Below, piece after piece: positions 15,571 through 25,026 of a stretch of 33,289 nt of DNA. The position numbers were made by a program, and so were the translations under genes. This stretch comes from Syntrophales bacterium (GTDB taxonomy: Bacteria; Desulfobacterota; Syntrophia; Syntrophales; CG2-30-49-12): the NCBI GenBank assembly GCA_030018935.1, contig JASEGZ010000001.1, positions 1-33,289 on the forward strand, written 5' to 3'. Below the pieces are notes generated by a model, which was not told the origin of the DNA, searched no databases, and was given only the letters and a program-made list of their open reading frames with translations. Each line of letters begins with the position of its first letter. Positions within the stretch are counted from its first letter, which is position 1.

Positions 15571-17265
15571 CTACTTAATGATCCTGGGGGTAACGAAGAT
15601 TAAAATTTCCCTTTTCTCTTTTGTTTTTGTCTGGGATTTGAACAACCACCCCAAAATTGGTATTTTCGACAACCCAGGAACGCCACTTACAACATTAGAT
15701 TCAATTTCCTTATAAACTCCTCCCACCACAATCGTATCTCCATCCCCTACCACTACGGACGACTTAACCACGCTTATATTAAGCGACGGATTCCCCTGCA
15801 CACCTTTGGTCCAGTCCGGATAATCATTAGATGCTTTGATTTTTATAGAAATTTTCCCCTCTGCTGTGATTGTGGGTGTGACTTTCAATTCCAGAACCGC
15901 TTTTCCTCTCTCGTAGTCAACAGTCGGCGGATTATTGGCCGTCCCGGGCGTCACAACAGGAACCTTAGTACCCTGTTGGATTATTGCCTCTTCCCCATCG
16001 AGAGTGGTAACCTTTGGAGAGGAGATTATTTTACCCTCACCTGTACCCTCAAGTGCCTCTAACTTGGCATCCAGGATAAACTTGCTTGATCCGAGGATGA
16101 CGCCAATTGCCGGCGTTCCAGCAAGAGTGGCAGAGGGAAAGTTCACCGCAATATTGCTCGTGGTTAACCCTATGCCACCAGGAAGGGCGGTCGTGGTAGT
16201 TCCGCCAGTTCCTGCCAGTACACCGTAATCTTTGGCTCCCCACACATTCTTATAGCCGGTACCCCATTGAACCCCCAGTTCCCTTGAAAAGTCCGTCGTA
16301 ACCTCGACAATTTTGGCTTCTATGGAGATCTGTCTTAGCTTTCCCCCTTCCACAAGGCGCTTCTGCTCCGCCTCTTTTGCAAGCTCCTCCGCCTTCCTCT
16401 GGGCCTCCGCGAGAGCCTTTTGGTCAGCTTCCTCCTTTCTTATCCTTTCGAGGGTCATCACGGTGATGACGTTGCCCTCCTGTCTCTTGCTGAGGCCCTG
16501 GATAGTCAGTATGGTATCGAGGGCCTGATCCCAGGGGACATTTTCCATATGCACAGTTATATTCCCTTTGACGTCATCACTGGAGACAATGCTGACTCCA
16601 CCCAGTTCGGACAATAATCGGAAGACACTTTTAATGTTTGCCTCTTGAAAATCGAGAGATATCTTATGGCCGGTGTACTTTGGCTTTTCTCTTTCCTCTT
16701 TAGTCACCACCCCAGGTGGTTTGACTTCCTCGCCGGTAAGGGGGGATGCCTTGGCCTCGTAAGCTGGCTTTTCACCTGTCGGGGTAAGCGCCTCTGCAAG
16801 ACTGGCCACATTGAAATCAATAATGCATTTCTGTCCCTCCTGCCTGACACTGTAAGGAACTCGCTCCTTAAGACCTATTGTTAAGTAGACCCATTGTTCC
16901 CCCTCAAGGATCTTCTGGGCCGGCGAGACAGTTATGATATTGGTGAGCTTTCCCTCGCCGAGGGGCCGTCTGAGTTCCTCCGGTACAAACATGTTTTCCA
17001 GCTTCATCAGCACAGCACTACCCGCCTGATTTTCAATACTGATGACAGGTTGCTGCGAAACCATCAGGGTAACCCTTTCCTTACCCCTTGTCTTTTCGAA
17101 GGTGATGTCTTCAAGGTAACCCACGTCTCCCTGCACCCCGGATACCTCTGTTCTCCCCGCATCCGGCGGCCCGGGTGGTGCACTCTCTGCCGGCCCGAAT
17201 GCTCCGAAAAACATTACAAAACCAATTAAAAAAGCTGCCAATATCTTTTGCATGTTTTTTTTCAT
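15571..17265 (-). CDS. pilQ: Type IV pilus secretin PilQ
   Basis: PilQ forms the outer-membrane gate through which the type IV pilus passes. After a signal peptide (about residues 1-28) come an AMIN-like peptidoglycan-binding region (VSGVQGDVGYLEDITFEKTRGKERVTL), a linker, the secretin N0 domain (KISLDFQEANIKSVFRLLSELG) and the C-terminal secretin barrel with VPGLSKIPILGWLFKS and EILIFVTPRII. At 564 residues it is on the short side for the family because it has only one AMIN-like region. Its start overlaps the pilP stop by four bases. A long Glu/Ala/Lys-rich stretch near 16370-16450 probably forms a coiled spacer. Confidence 0.93.
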   Translation of the reverse strand: MKKNMQKILAAFLIGFVMFFGAFGPAESAPPGPPDAGRTEVSGVQGDVGYLEDITFEKTRGKERVTLMVSQQPVISIENQAGSAVLMKLENMFVPEELRRPLGEGKLTNIITVSPAQKILEGEQWVYLTIGLKERVPYSVRQEGQKCIIDFNVASLAEALTPTGEKPAYEAKASPLTGEEVKPPGVVTKEEREKPKYTGHKISLDFQEANIKSVFRLLSELGGVSIVSSDDVKGNITVHMENVPWDQALDTILTIQGLSKRQEGNVITVMTLERIRKEEADQKALAEAQRKAEELAKEAEQKRLVEGGKLRQISIEAKIVEVTTDFSRELGVQWGTGYKNVWGAKDYGVLAGTGGTTTTALPGGIGLTTSNIAVNFPSATLAGTPAIGVILGSSKFILDAKLEALEGTGEGKIISSPKVTTLDGEEAIIQQGTKVPVVTPGTANNPPTVDYERGKAVLELKVTPTITAEGKISIKIKASNDYPDWTKGVQGNPSLNISVVKSSVVVGDGDTIVVGGVYKEIESNVVSGVPGLSKIPILGWLFKSQTKTKEKREILIFVTPRIIK

Positions 17266-17771
17266 GGTTTTACCTCATCTTCTTCTCCGTGGAGTCTTAT
17301 CGTGATTTGCTCTACCTGAGTCTTTCCTGCACTGGTCTTGACTTTTTCTTCAATAATGACACGATCGGCAAGTATTTTAACCACCCTGCCGTTATTCCGG
17401 CCTATATATGTCCCCTCGAAAAGGGGATAAAATTTTTCCCTTACATCCTCAACTACTGCCATCCTGCGCTTATCATCACCGGCGATACCTACCAGTCTGA
17501 ATTGGTCAATACTAAGCCCTTGCAACGGCGATATGGGAAGAGTCTGCAATTTTTCCGCCTTCTTTTTTTTGCTTATCTCCTTTTCTATAAAGGGTTGGAA
17601 AGGGTCCGGTTTCCCGACAGGATTATAGATATAAGAGGCTGCTGGATTCTTTTCCGTACCTATCCGTAGATCGGCACCGGCTGATGCCGCAGCGACCTCC
17701 CCCCACAGTCCTGCAGAAAAAACTAAAACACAGGCTACAACACCTGTGAAAAAACTACTTGTTTTTTTCAT
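17262..17771 (-). CDS. pilP: Type IV pilus assembly protein PilP
   Basis: PilP is an inner-membrane-anchored periplasmic protein that links the PilNO complex to the PilQ secretin. The start ATG at 17771 opens a signal sequence (MKKTSSFFTGVVACVLVFSAGLWG) that overlaps the end of pilO by 17 bases. The mature part shows YNPVGKPDPFQPF, the typical PilP segment near its start, and the homology-region motif GLSIDQFRLVGI. The protein has 169 residues. It lacks the lipobox found in many PilP proteins: the Cys in VVACVLVF is inside the hydrophobic core rather than a clear lipobox. So it may be held by an uncleaved signal or be soluble. Confidence 0.9.
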   Translation of the reverse strand: MKKTSSFFTGVVACVLVFSAGLWGEVAAASAGADLRIGTEKNPAASYIYNPVGKPDPFQPFIEKEISKKKKAEKLQTLPISPLQGLSIDQFRLVGIAGDDKRRMAVVEDVREKFYPLFEGTYIGRNNGRVVKILADRVIIEEKVKTSAGKTQVEQITIRLHGEEDEVKP

Positions 17772-18408
17772 CGGCCTCGCTGTTTTTCCCATCTGATTTT
17801 TCCACGAACATATAGGTCTTTGCCACACAGGATGTGCTAAGGAGATGTCCTGACCCTTTTACATCCTTCTCCTTTACCATGGATACATCCTCGATATTAA
17901 CAATGCGGGGAAGCCTGGCCACTTTTCCAAAAAATAGGGCGGTTTGATGAAAGCTACCGTTCACTGTGATCCTGATAGGTATCTCTTCATAAAATTGCTC
18001 TGGTTCAGATGGCTTCAGGGGTGGTTTTTGTTCTGATGGTTTCTTCTCGGAAGCTATCGGTTCAAACAGGATAAATTCCACCCCGGCGCTTTTTCCTGCC
18101 CGTTCGACAGCGCTAAGGAGGCCGGGTATTTCCTTACGATCGGGAAGCTTTGTCAACGCCATCCGGAAGGTTTCTTTCAAGACCCCGACCTCTCTGACAT
18201 ACTTATCCTTCTCGGCAGCTATCCGCTCTTTCTCCGTAACCTGTTGCTGAAGTTCGGATAACTTTGTTTGCAGGGTTCCTCTCTTCTCAAGGGCTGACTG
18301 CAAAAAGAGAAACCAGTAAAAGTAACCAAGAACGCAATAGAGTATGCAGACAATCAATGCCTTCTTCTGGGGGGACATCTTCTTTATGTCATCCAATGTC
18401 ATTGCCAT
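17755..18408 (-). CDS. pilO: Type IV pilus alignment protein PilO
   Basis: PilO pairs with PilN in the inner membrane to form the alignment platform between the cytoplasmic motor and the secretin. This 217-residue protein has one membrane helix (about residues 17-36, IVCILYCVLGYFYWFLFLQ), a coiled-coil stretch (KLSELQQQVTEKERIAAEKDKY), and a C-terminal ferredoxin-like domain with PIRITVNGSFHQTALFFGKVARLPRIV. The ATG at 18408 is used; a second ATG lies two codons on. It follows pilN by 15 bases and overlaps pilP. Confidence 0.92.
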   Translation of the reverse strand: MAMTLDDIKKMSPQKKALIVCILYCVLGYFYWFLFLQSALEKRGTLQTKLSELQQQVTEKERIAAEKDKYVREVGVLKETFRMALTKLPDRKEIPGLLSAVERAGKSAGVEFILFEPIASEKKPSEQKPPLKPSEPEQFYEEIPIRITVNGSFHQTALFFGKVARLPRIVNIEDVSMVKEKDVKGSGHLLSTSCVAKTYMFVEKSDGKNSEADEKNK

Positions 18409-18423
18409 ATGCTACATCCATTC

Positions 18424-18963
18424 TTACCTGAGTGCACATGTCAGGATAAACTGCTGCAGTTTGATACCGGAGATCTCCGTCTGCCTGGAGGAAATCAGAT
18501 CAACCGATTTGATGTAATTTGATAGTTCGAGATTTTTCATGAAACGGGCAACAGCAATATTATCCCTGGCGACACCTTCAATACGGAGATCCTTCCCCTT
18601 TTCGGAAAACTTTTCCAGCCAGAGATCTTTTGTGGGAACCAGCGTGGTCAATTCATCCAGCATGCGCACAGGGACCAGCCGGTTTTCCTCAAGGGTTTTT
18701 ATAATGTCGAGCTTTTTTTCTAAGTCTTTCTTATCAGCTTTGAAAGCTTCGATATCGCCAATAACCTTTGTCAGGACGACAAGCCTCTCCTCTCTGTCTT
18801 TGACCTCTTTTTCAAGGTTGCTGATACTCGTGCTGATATAAATTTGAAAGGATACAAGGAGAAGAAGAAAGACGGTAAAAGAGGCAGCGATGATGGTGAG
18901 CTGGCGTTTCAGGTTTTCCTTTTTTTCCTTTTCCCGATAGGGGAGGAGATTGATCCTGATCAT
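18424..18963 (-). CDS. pilN: Type IV pilus assembly protein PilN
   Basis: PilN has a short cytoplasmic tail beginning MIRINLLPYREKEKKENLK, the segment that docks in the groove of PilM (the conserved INLLPYR motif is complete). A single membrane helix follows, then a coiled coil (ISNLEKEVKDREERLVVLTKVIGDIEAFKADKKDLEKKLDII) and a small alpha-beta domain. It is 179 residues long. Its start overlaps the pilM stop in ATGA, so it is translationally coupled. Confidence 0.95.
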   Translation of the reverse strand: MIRINLLPYREKEKKENLKRQLTIIAASFTVFLLLLVSFQIYISTSISNLEKEVKDREERLVVLTKVIGDIEAFKADKKDLEKKLDIIKTLEENRLVPVRMLDELTTLVPTKDLWLEKFSEKGKDLRIEGVARDNIAVARFMKNLELSNYIKSVDLISSRQTEISGIKLQQFILTCALR

Positions 18964-20042
18964 CTGTCACCTTCTCTTCGTAAGGCCAGTCCCACCCCTA
19001 CAGTGGCAATAGGAGCGATACTTTCCAGATAGTCCGGCTCCAGGACATTCCTGTTAAAGACGATTTTTTTAAAGGGATTGATGATCTCCGTTTCGATGCT
19101 TAGTCTCTGAAACAGATCGGCAGCTATACCGGGAATCTTTGCGCCTCCACCGGAAAGCAGGACATGCTTGATCTCTTCCCTCCCGTAGGTTGATTTGAAG
19201 TAATCAATAGACCTTTCAATTTCTGAACAAAGGGGGTCGGTGTAAGTAAGCATACTTTCTCTAAATTCGCTTTTTGCCAGTTCATCACCATCCGGTCCTT
19301 CGATCTTGATCTTTTCCGCCTCTTCAAAGGTCAGTCTGAGCCTCTCCCCGATCGCCTCCGTGATGGCATTACCCCCCAGGTTAAAATCTCTCGTAAAAAC
19401 CGAGATCCCATTTTTAACCACATTGATATTTGTTATACTTGCCCCGATGTTGACGAGGACATCCACATCGTCCTCTGCAAAATCATAATTTTCTTCATAC
19501 ATCGTCTCGAGGGCAAAGGAATCAACGTCCATGATTACCACGGAAAGTCCTGCATTTTTAACGGCCTCCGTATAACCAGCGATAATATTCTTCTTTGCGG
19601 CAACAAGTAATACATCTAATTGGTTGGGATTGAACTCATTTTCTCCCAGAGTTTGAAAATCGAAGTTCACCTCAGTCATACTATCGAATGGTAGATACTT
19701 ACCAGCCTCATCGTTGATCAAATCGCGCAGTTCCCCCTCGTCCATCACAGGAAAGCTAACTTTTTTAATGATGACGGAATGCCCGGAAAGGGAGGTTACG
19801 ATCCTTTTTCGCTTACAGCCACTATATTTGAAAAGCTCTTTGATTTTTTCGGTTAGTTGCTCCTGTTCCACTACTACGCCGTCTACGATCACCCCTCTCG
19901 GGAGGGAAATCTGGGAGAAATGATTCAGGAGGTATCCCTTCGGTGTTTCCAGTATCTCTGCAAGTTTCAGCGAGCTTGAGCCAATATCAAGTCCCACAAC
20001 TTGTTTGCTGCCGGGAAACAAATTTTTAATATTATTAAACAT
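18960..20042 (-). CDS. pilM: Type IV pilus actin-like ATPase PilM
   Basis: PilM is a cytoplasmic actin/FtsA-like protein that holds the N-terminus of PilN on the inner face of the membrane. The 360-residue protein has the nucleotide-binding blocks of the fold: VVGLDIGSSSLKLAEI, VLVNIGASITNINVVKNG, GGNAITEAI and LLSGGGAKIPGIA. It is the first gene of a pilMNOPQ operon followed by the TPR lipoprotein, an order shared by many Gram-negative bacteria. The small FtsB-like gene precedes it by 12 bases and is probably cotranscribed. No pilin or motor ATPase gene is in this window. Confidence 0.95.
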   Translation of the reverse strand: MFNNIKNLFPGSKQVVGLDIGSSSLKLAEILETPKGYLLNHFSQISLPRGVIVDGVVVEQEQLTEKIKELFKYSGCKRKRIVTSLSGHSVIIKKVSFPVMDEGELRDLINDEAGKYLPFDSMTEVNFDFQTLGENEFNPNQLDVLLVAAKKNIIAGYTEAVKNAGLSVVIMDVDSFALETMYEENYDFAEDDVDVLVNIGASITNINVVKNGISVFTRDFNLGGNAITEAIGERLRLTFEEAEKIKIEGPDGDELAKSEFRESMLTYTDPLCSEIERSIDYFKSTYGREEIKHVLLSGGGAKIPGIAADLFQRLSIETEIINPFKKIVFNRNVLEPDYLESIAPIATVGVGLALRREGDR

Positions 20043-20054
20043 TGAATCACCACT

Positions 20055-20321
20055 CTATTTTGCGCAGCGATAAACGATATCACCCTTCTTGACCATTCCG
20101 AGTTCGTTTCGTGCTACTGTTTCAATGTACGATAAGTCACTCCTGAGCAGGGTAATTGTTTTTTTTAATTCTCTGTTATCACGATAAATTTCACAATTTA
20201 GCTTTTTCAGTGGTAGAAGTTTTTTTCTCATCATGTAGTTATCAACAAGCCCCCGGTCCCCGAAGGTGATGAGAAACCCCATAAATAAAACAATAACAAT
20301 AAGGTACCTGCCCACTTTCAT
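20055..20321 (-). CDS. FtsB/DivIC-family cell division protein
   Basis: The 88-residue product has one membrane helix (YLIVIVLFMGFLITF), then a leucine-rich coiled coil (MMRKKLLPLKKLNCEIYRDNRELKKTITLLRSD) and the DivIC-like end YIETVARNELGMVKKGDIVYR. That is the shape of FtsB/DivIC, which works with FtsL and FtsQ at the division site to activate septal peptidoglycan synthesis. It lies 12 bases upstream of pilM. The gap upstream (20322-20390) is AT-rich with no strong promoter. Confidence 0.85.
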   Translation of the reverse strand: MKVGRYLIVIVLFMGFLITFGDRGLVDNYMMRKKLLPLKKLNCEIYRDNRELKKTITLLRSDLSYIETVARNELGMVKKGDIVYRCAK

Positions 20322-20390
20322 TCTGGATGAGACCTTAACAAAGAAATTTATAAAAAGTAAAGAAATAATTTAGCACCAGGAGGCGCCGCC

Positions 20391-21581
20391 CTACTCTAAG
20401 ATATTGTCAGAGGGAAGACATTGTTGGGGCTCTCCCAGAAGAAAATCTCCCCGTTCAATCCATTCTTTCAGGATATCGGTGATTTCCCTCGCCTTTACGT
20501 AACTTGATAAGGGGGCGGTAGCTACCTTCTGACCGTTCAGTACAATGGCGCCGCTCTTTAACTCTTTGTAATTGGCCTCGCCAAGACTCTTGGCCATTCC
20601 TCCCTTCGGGTAATCCACGCTGTAGTCATAAACCTGGGTGAAGATATCTTCATCTTTAACTCCCGTATAACGTGCCATCTCTTCATTCAGGATGGGAATG
20701 GGAATACCGATCCCCACATACAGGGAAACCCCATATCCGAGCATACTGGCTCCCACAAGCCACTCGGGACGCATCTCTTTGAGGTTTCCAATAGCGGCAA
20801 TTGACCCCGCCGCTTCTCTAGGAACCCCGTTTTTCCCCCTCTGGACATGAGGGTTATGCTGTGTGCCCTCCCAGGCCACAAAACCTTGAGCGCCTCCCAA
20901 AAAGATCCTTGTCCCGATACCGATAGTTTTATAATAGGGATCATTGAAAAGAGGACTTAACTGCCCCGAGGTAGCGTAATTGGCATTTGCCATGCGTGGT
21001 CTCAGTATCCCCATATAGGTATAGATGATCTTATCAGACATATTGACGGCGCAATTGTAGTTCTGATAGGCATTCCTCGGGTTAAAAAGGATGGCGTCGC
21101 GCAGATCGTTGATCGTAATATTCTTCTCGTGTTTCCGGGCCGGATAGCAGTCCGTGCCGTAACCCTCCATCCGTAGTCTGATCACGTTTCCTGCCACGAG
21201 GTCTTCGATGACATGTCCCCCGCCGTAATTGAATTCTCCCGGATAGACACTGTTGAGAGGGTCTCCCTCAGCCACTTCTGTTGCCCCGATATAACAATCA
21301 ACGGCGGCGATACCACCGTAGGCTGCCACATCATTAAGCCAGATTTTGGCTGCTTTTATCTTCGGGGCGGTATGACCAAAATTCAGAAAGGCGCCTGATG
21401 AACACATGGGACTGAATGTACCGGTGGTGACGACATCAATCTTTTGGGCTGCCTCAATCGCGCCATGTCTGTCCACAATATCGCTCATCTCTTCAGCCGT
21501 TACAACAATGGCCTTTCCCTGTTTTATCTTTTCGTTGATCTCTTTATAAGTTTTATCTACCTTATATTTTTTCATGAACAT
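20391..21581 (-). CDS. DUF39 homocysteine biosynthesis protein (HcyBio)
   Basis: DUF39 proteins make homocysteine by adding sulfide to aspartate semialdehyde in methanogens and many anaerobic bacteria, replacing the usual cystathionine or acylhomoserine routes. This 396-residue protein carries the family's Cys/Gly-rich blocks: TTGTFSPMCSSGAFLNFGHT, AAVDCYIGATEVAEGDPLNSVYPGEFNYGGGHVIEDL and GTRIFLGGAQGFVAWEGTQHNP. The usual partner, a small NIL/4Fe-4S ferredoxin-like protein, is not next door. The start ATG at 21581 could also be the one two codons on. It follows the M16 peptidase by 13 bases. The function is from family knowledge. Confidence 0.88.
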   Translation of the reverse strand: MFMKKYKVDKTYKEINEKIKQGKAIVVTAEEMSDIVDRHGAIEAAQKIDVVTTGTFSPMCSSGAFLNFGHTAPKIKAAKIWLNDVAAYGGIAAVDCYIGATEVAEGDPLNSVYPGEFNYGGGHVIEDLVAGNVIRLRMEGYGTDCYPARKHEKNITINDLRDAILFNPRNAYQNYNCAVNMSDKIIYTYMGILRPRMANANYATSGQLSPLFNDPYYKTIGIGTRIFLGGAQGFVAWEGTQHNPHVQRGKNGVPREAAGSIAAIGNLKEMRPEWLVGASMLGYGVSLYVGIGIPIPILNEEMARYTGVKDEDIFTQVYDYSVDYPKGGMAKSLGEANYKELKSGAIVLNGQKVATAPLSSYVKAREITDILKEWIERGDFLLGEPQQCLPSDNILE

Positions 21582-21594
21582 TTTCCTCTGACCT

Positions 21595-22839
21595 CTAATC
21601 GAGTCTCACATCTTTTTCCGAAACCCTGCCGATGGCAACTAAGCTTATGGTATCTGGGTTGAATATCTCGCAGGACAGCACCCTGACATCTTCTACGCCA
21701 ACGGCATCTATATAAGCGAGAACCTCTTCCGGCGGCACATATCTTTTTAAGTATATTTCATCCCTGGCCAGCTTCATCATGCGATTATCGGTACTTTCCA
21801 TACCCAAGAGGAAATTACCTTTGACCAATTCCTTGGCCAAGGTCAGTTCTTTTTTTGTCAACAGACCACCGCATAATCCTTTCAGTGTTTCAAGAACCAA
21901 ACCGATGCAATTGGATACCTTCTCCTCGCTGGTTCCCACATAAATGCCAAGCATACCCGTATCTGTATAGGGGATTATATAGGAATGGATGGCGTAAGCC
22001 AGACCTCTTTTCTCTCTGATTTCCTGAAACAACCTTGAACTCATACTTCCACCGAGGATGGCGTTCATCAAAAAACATGGATATCTTTGGAGACTGCTTG
22101 CAGAGGGGGCAAGGGTACCGATTACCATGTGCACCTGCTCCAGATCCTTTTTGAGGACGGCTTCTTTTGATGAAACTACCGGCGTAGTGGCCTCGTCCTT
22201 GACAGCCTTTTCCGCCAGTGACCCAAAGGCGCGCCGAACCAGATCAACCAGGACATCATGTTTCAGATTACCGGCGGCGGTCAGCACAAGGTTATCTCCT
22301 CTGTATCTGGCATTGAAGAAATTGAGGAGGGCCTCTCTGTTAAATCTCTCCACCACTTCCTTCGTCCCTAAAACCGGACGACCAAGGGGGTGGCCATCCC
22401 AAAATATGGCATCGAAGAAGTCATGAATATAATCATCAGGTGAATCCTCCACCATATTGATCTCCTGAAGGACCACCGCTGTTTCTTTACTGATTTCTGC
22501 GGTATCAAATTGCGAGTTTTTTAATATATCGGCAAGCAGGTCAATCGCCAGGGCCAGATGATAATCAGGTATCTTGACGTAAAAAGAGGTTAGTTCCTTC
22601 CCGGTGGCGGCATTCATCATACCACCGACAGAATCAATAGCCGATGCAATATCAAAGGCAGATCTATTCTCTGTTCCCTTGAAAAGCATGTGCTCGATGA
22701 AATGAGCCGTCCCGTTTGTCTTCAAATTTTCATTGCGGGAACCACACTGCACCCACACCCCTATGGATACTGATCTGACATGGGTAATCTCCTCGGAAAT
22801 AACCCTGATACCATTATCCAGAACGGTTCTATAGTACAT
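21595..22839 (-). CDS. M16-family zinc metallopeptidase
   Basis: The 414-residue protein has the inverted zinc motif HFIEH (HxxEH) with the downstream Glu in ETAVVLQEINMVEDSPDD, the signature of active insulinase/MPP-type peptidases. The C-terminal half holds the usual inactive repeat with GGSMSSRLFQEIREKRGLAYAIHS. No signal peptide is visible, so it is likely cytoplasmic. Following pnp by 48 bases is a very common arrangement in bacteria (mpp/ymxG-like), though the substrate is generally unknown. Its last codons lie 13 bases before the DUF39 gene. Confidence 0.93.
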   Translation of the reverse strand: MYYRTVLDNGIRVISEEITHVRSVSIGVWVQCGSRNENLKTNGTAHFIEHMLFKGTENRSAFDIASAIDSVGGMMNAATGKELTSFYVKIPDYHLALAIDLLADILKNSQFDTAEISKETAVVLQEINMVEDSPDDYIHDFFDAIFWDGHPLGRPVLGTKEVVERFNREALLNFFNARYRGDNLVLTAAGNLKHDVLVDLVRRAFGSLAEKAVKDEATTPVVSSKEAVLKKDLEQVHMVIGTLAPSASSLQRYPCFLMNAILGGSMSSRLFQEIREKRGLAYAIHSYIIPYTDTGMLGIYVGTSEEKVSNCIGLVLETLKGLCGGLLTKKELTLAKELVKGNFLLGMESTDNRMMKLARDEIYLKRYVPPEEVLAYIDAVGVEDVRVLSCEIFNPDTISLVAIGRVSEKDVRLD

Positions 22840-22887
22840 TGTCCCCGATGTATCCTTTCTGGCCGGCCGGATTTTTCTGAAGGAAAA

Positions 22888-25008
22888 TTATACCGTGTCC
22901 TCCCCTAATGCTTCCTTCCTGGAGAGCCGGATCTTCCCCTGCCTGTCAATTTCAAGGACCTTCACCAGCACTTCGTCTCCTTCCTTCAGGATATCCGTGA
23001 CCTTATTAACCCTTTCCCTGGCAAGTTGTGAGATATGCACCAACCCCTCCGTACCTGGCAGTATCTCCACGAAAGCGCCAAAGTCTACAATCTTCTTGAC
23101 TGTGCCGCGATATACCTTTCCTACTTCCGCATCCTCAGTCAGCCACTTGACCATGGCCACAGCCCTGGCTGCGGCTTCTGCATCGCTGGAGGCAATGGTC
23201 ACGGTGCCGTCGTCTTCCACATCAATATTGACTCCCGTTTCACTGACAATCTGCCTGATATTTTTCCCTCCGGAACCGATCACGTCCCTTACCTTCTCCG
23301 GTTTTACCTTTACCATGGTGATTCTCGGGGCGTACATGGATATATCATTCCGTGGCTCAGCGATGGTCTCCCTTAGCTTTTCAATGATAAAAAACCTTCC
23401 CTCCCTTGCCTGGTAGAGAGCCTTTCTCAGGATATCTTGTGTAATCCCGCTGATCTTGATGTCCATCTGCATGGCCGTAATCCCCTTTTTTGTCCCGCAC
23501 ACCTTGAAGTCCATATCACCTGCATGGTCTTCGTCACCAATGATATCGGACAGGATGACTACTTGTTCATCCTCTTTCAACAGACCCATGGCAATCCCGG
23601 CGACGACGTCCTTCACGGGTACACCGGCATCCATCAGGGAAAGGGCGCCACCGCACACCGTGGCCATGGAAGATGAACCATTGGACGACAGGACCTCGGA
23701 AACGATTCTGATGGTGTAGGGAAACTCTTCCTCGGCGGGGAGGATGGGAAGCAGGGCCTTTCTGGCGAGAGCGCCATGTCCGATTTCTCTTCTTCCCGGG
23801 CCCCTTAAAGGTCGTGCTTCTCCAACACAATAGGGGGGGGAATTGTAGTGCAGAATAAACGACCTCATCTCTTCTCCGCCGATATAATCCATTCGTTGTT
23901 CATCTGAGGATGTACCGAGTGTCAGGGCGGCAAGGACCTGGGTTTCACCTCTGGTAAAGATGGCCGATCCGTGGGCCCTCGGCAAAATTCCAACCTCAGC
24001 ACTGATCGGTCTGATATCTGTGTTGGATCTTCCGTCGCTCCTTCTTTTTTCGTGCAGGATCATGTTTCTGATAGTGTTTCGTTCAAGATCCTCAAATATT
24101 TCCATGACCAGAGGACGAAGTCCCGCATCCTCTCTGGTGATCTCCTCGATTACCGTCTCTCTGAGACGATCGAGTTTTGCATATCTTTCCAGCTTTGGCC
24201 CTGTAGTATAGCTATCTCTAAGACCTTCCGCGGCGGCGTTGGCAACCTTCGTAACAAGGGACCGGTCCGTGGGAGATAGCTTTACAACCCTCTTTTCTCT
24301 TCCGATGTTCTGACGTACACATTCTTGAAGTTCGATTAAGGGGCGAATGACGTCCAATCCTAAGTTGATGGCATCAACGATCACATCTTCCTCAACCTCA
24401 CGAGCCTCTCCTTCAAGCATTACCAAGTTTACATCAAATTCACGACCTTCCGTACCGGGAAGTGCCCTTCTGCCGACTAAGAAGAGATTCAAGTCCGATT
24501 TTTCTAACACCTCTGCCGATGGGTTGCATAAAAATTCCCCGTCCAGCCGGCCGATCCTGACACCAGCAACCGGTCCCTCGAAGGGAATATCCGATATTTC
24601 AAGGGCAGCCGAAGCGCCTAACATGGCCGCCACTGCGGTATCATTTGTATTATCCGCGGAAAGCACATTCGCCACAACATGTGTCTCATAAAAGTAGCCA
24701 TTAGGAAACAGAGGACGTATTGATCTGTCGATGATCCTTGAGGTTAATGTCTCGCGCTCGTTGGGACGACCTTCCCTTTTAAAAAAACCGCCGGGGATTT
24801 TTCCCGCGGCGAAGGTCATCTCCTGATAATCAACTGTAAGAGGCAGGAAATCGAGTCCTTCCCTTGCGTTTTTTAAGGAGACAACAGTCACGAGAACGAC
24901 TGTATCGCCATAGGTCACAAGGATCGCGCCATCGGCCTGACCTGCCACATAATGCGCTTTCAGGGAGATACTTCTCCCTCCGAAATCTGTGCTAAATACT
25001 TTACTCAT
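22888..25008 (-). CDS. pnp: Polyribonucleotide nucleotidyltransferase (PNPase)
   Basis: PNPase degrades RNA 3' to 5' with phosphate and can add tails in the reverse direction. The 706-residue protein has two RNase PH domains: the first with GDTVVLVTVV and GGFFKREGRPNERETLTSR, the second, catalytic, with GSAIFTRGETQVLAALTLG and SEVLSSNGSSSMATVCG. A helical linker lies between them. A KH domain (VRDVIGSGGKNIRQI) and an S1 domain (GTEGLVHISQLA) close the protein. It follows rpsO with a 79-base gap that holds an inverted repeat, possibly a processing hairpin. Confidence 0.97.
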   Translation of the reverse strand: MSKVFSTDFGGRSISLKAHYVAGQADGAILVTYGDTVVLVTVVSLKNAREGLDFLPLTVDYQEMTFAAGKIPGGFFKREGRPNERETLTSRIIDRSIRPLFPNGYFYETHVVANVLSADNTNDTAVAAMLGASAALEISDIPFEGPVAGVRIGRLDGEFLCNPSAEVLEKSDLNLFLVGRRALPGTEGREFDVNLVMLEGEAREVEEDVIVDAINLGLDVIRPLIELQECVRQNIGREKRVVKLSPTDRSLVTKVANAAAEGLRDSYTTGPKLERYAKLDRLRETVIEEITREDAGLRPLVMEIFEDLERNTIRNMILHEKRRSDGRSNTDIRPISAEVGILPRAHGSAIFTRGETQVLAALTLGTSSDEQRMDYIGGEEMRSFILHYNSPPYCVGEARPLRGPGRREIGHGALARKALLPILPAEEEFPYTIRIVSEVLSSNGSSSMATVCGGALSLMDAGVPVKDVVAGIAMGLLKEDEQVVILSDIIGDEDHAGDMDFKVCGTKKGITAMQMDIKISGITQDILRKALYQAREGRFFIIEKLRETIAEPRNDISMYAPRITMVKVKPEKVRDVIGSGGKNIRQIVSETGVNIDVEDDGTVTIASSDAEAAARAVAMVKWLTEDAEVGKVYRGTVKKIVDFGAFVEILPGTEGLVHISQLARERVNKVTDILKEGDEVLVKVLEIDRQGKIRLSRKEALGEDTV

Positions 25009-25026
25009 AATTTGTTTTCCTTTCTT

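Noticed and set aside
15571-20042. Type II secretion system instead of type IV pilus
   Set aside because: The INLLPYR motif of PilN, PilM actin-like protein and the PilP segment fit pilMNOPQ; no GspC-GspM genes are present.
23822-23840. Run of eight to nine G/C in pnp as a phase-variable tract
   Set aside because: It lies in the coding core, encodes the conserved NSPPY segment and has no sign of regulatory meaning.
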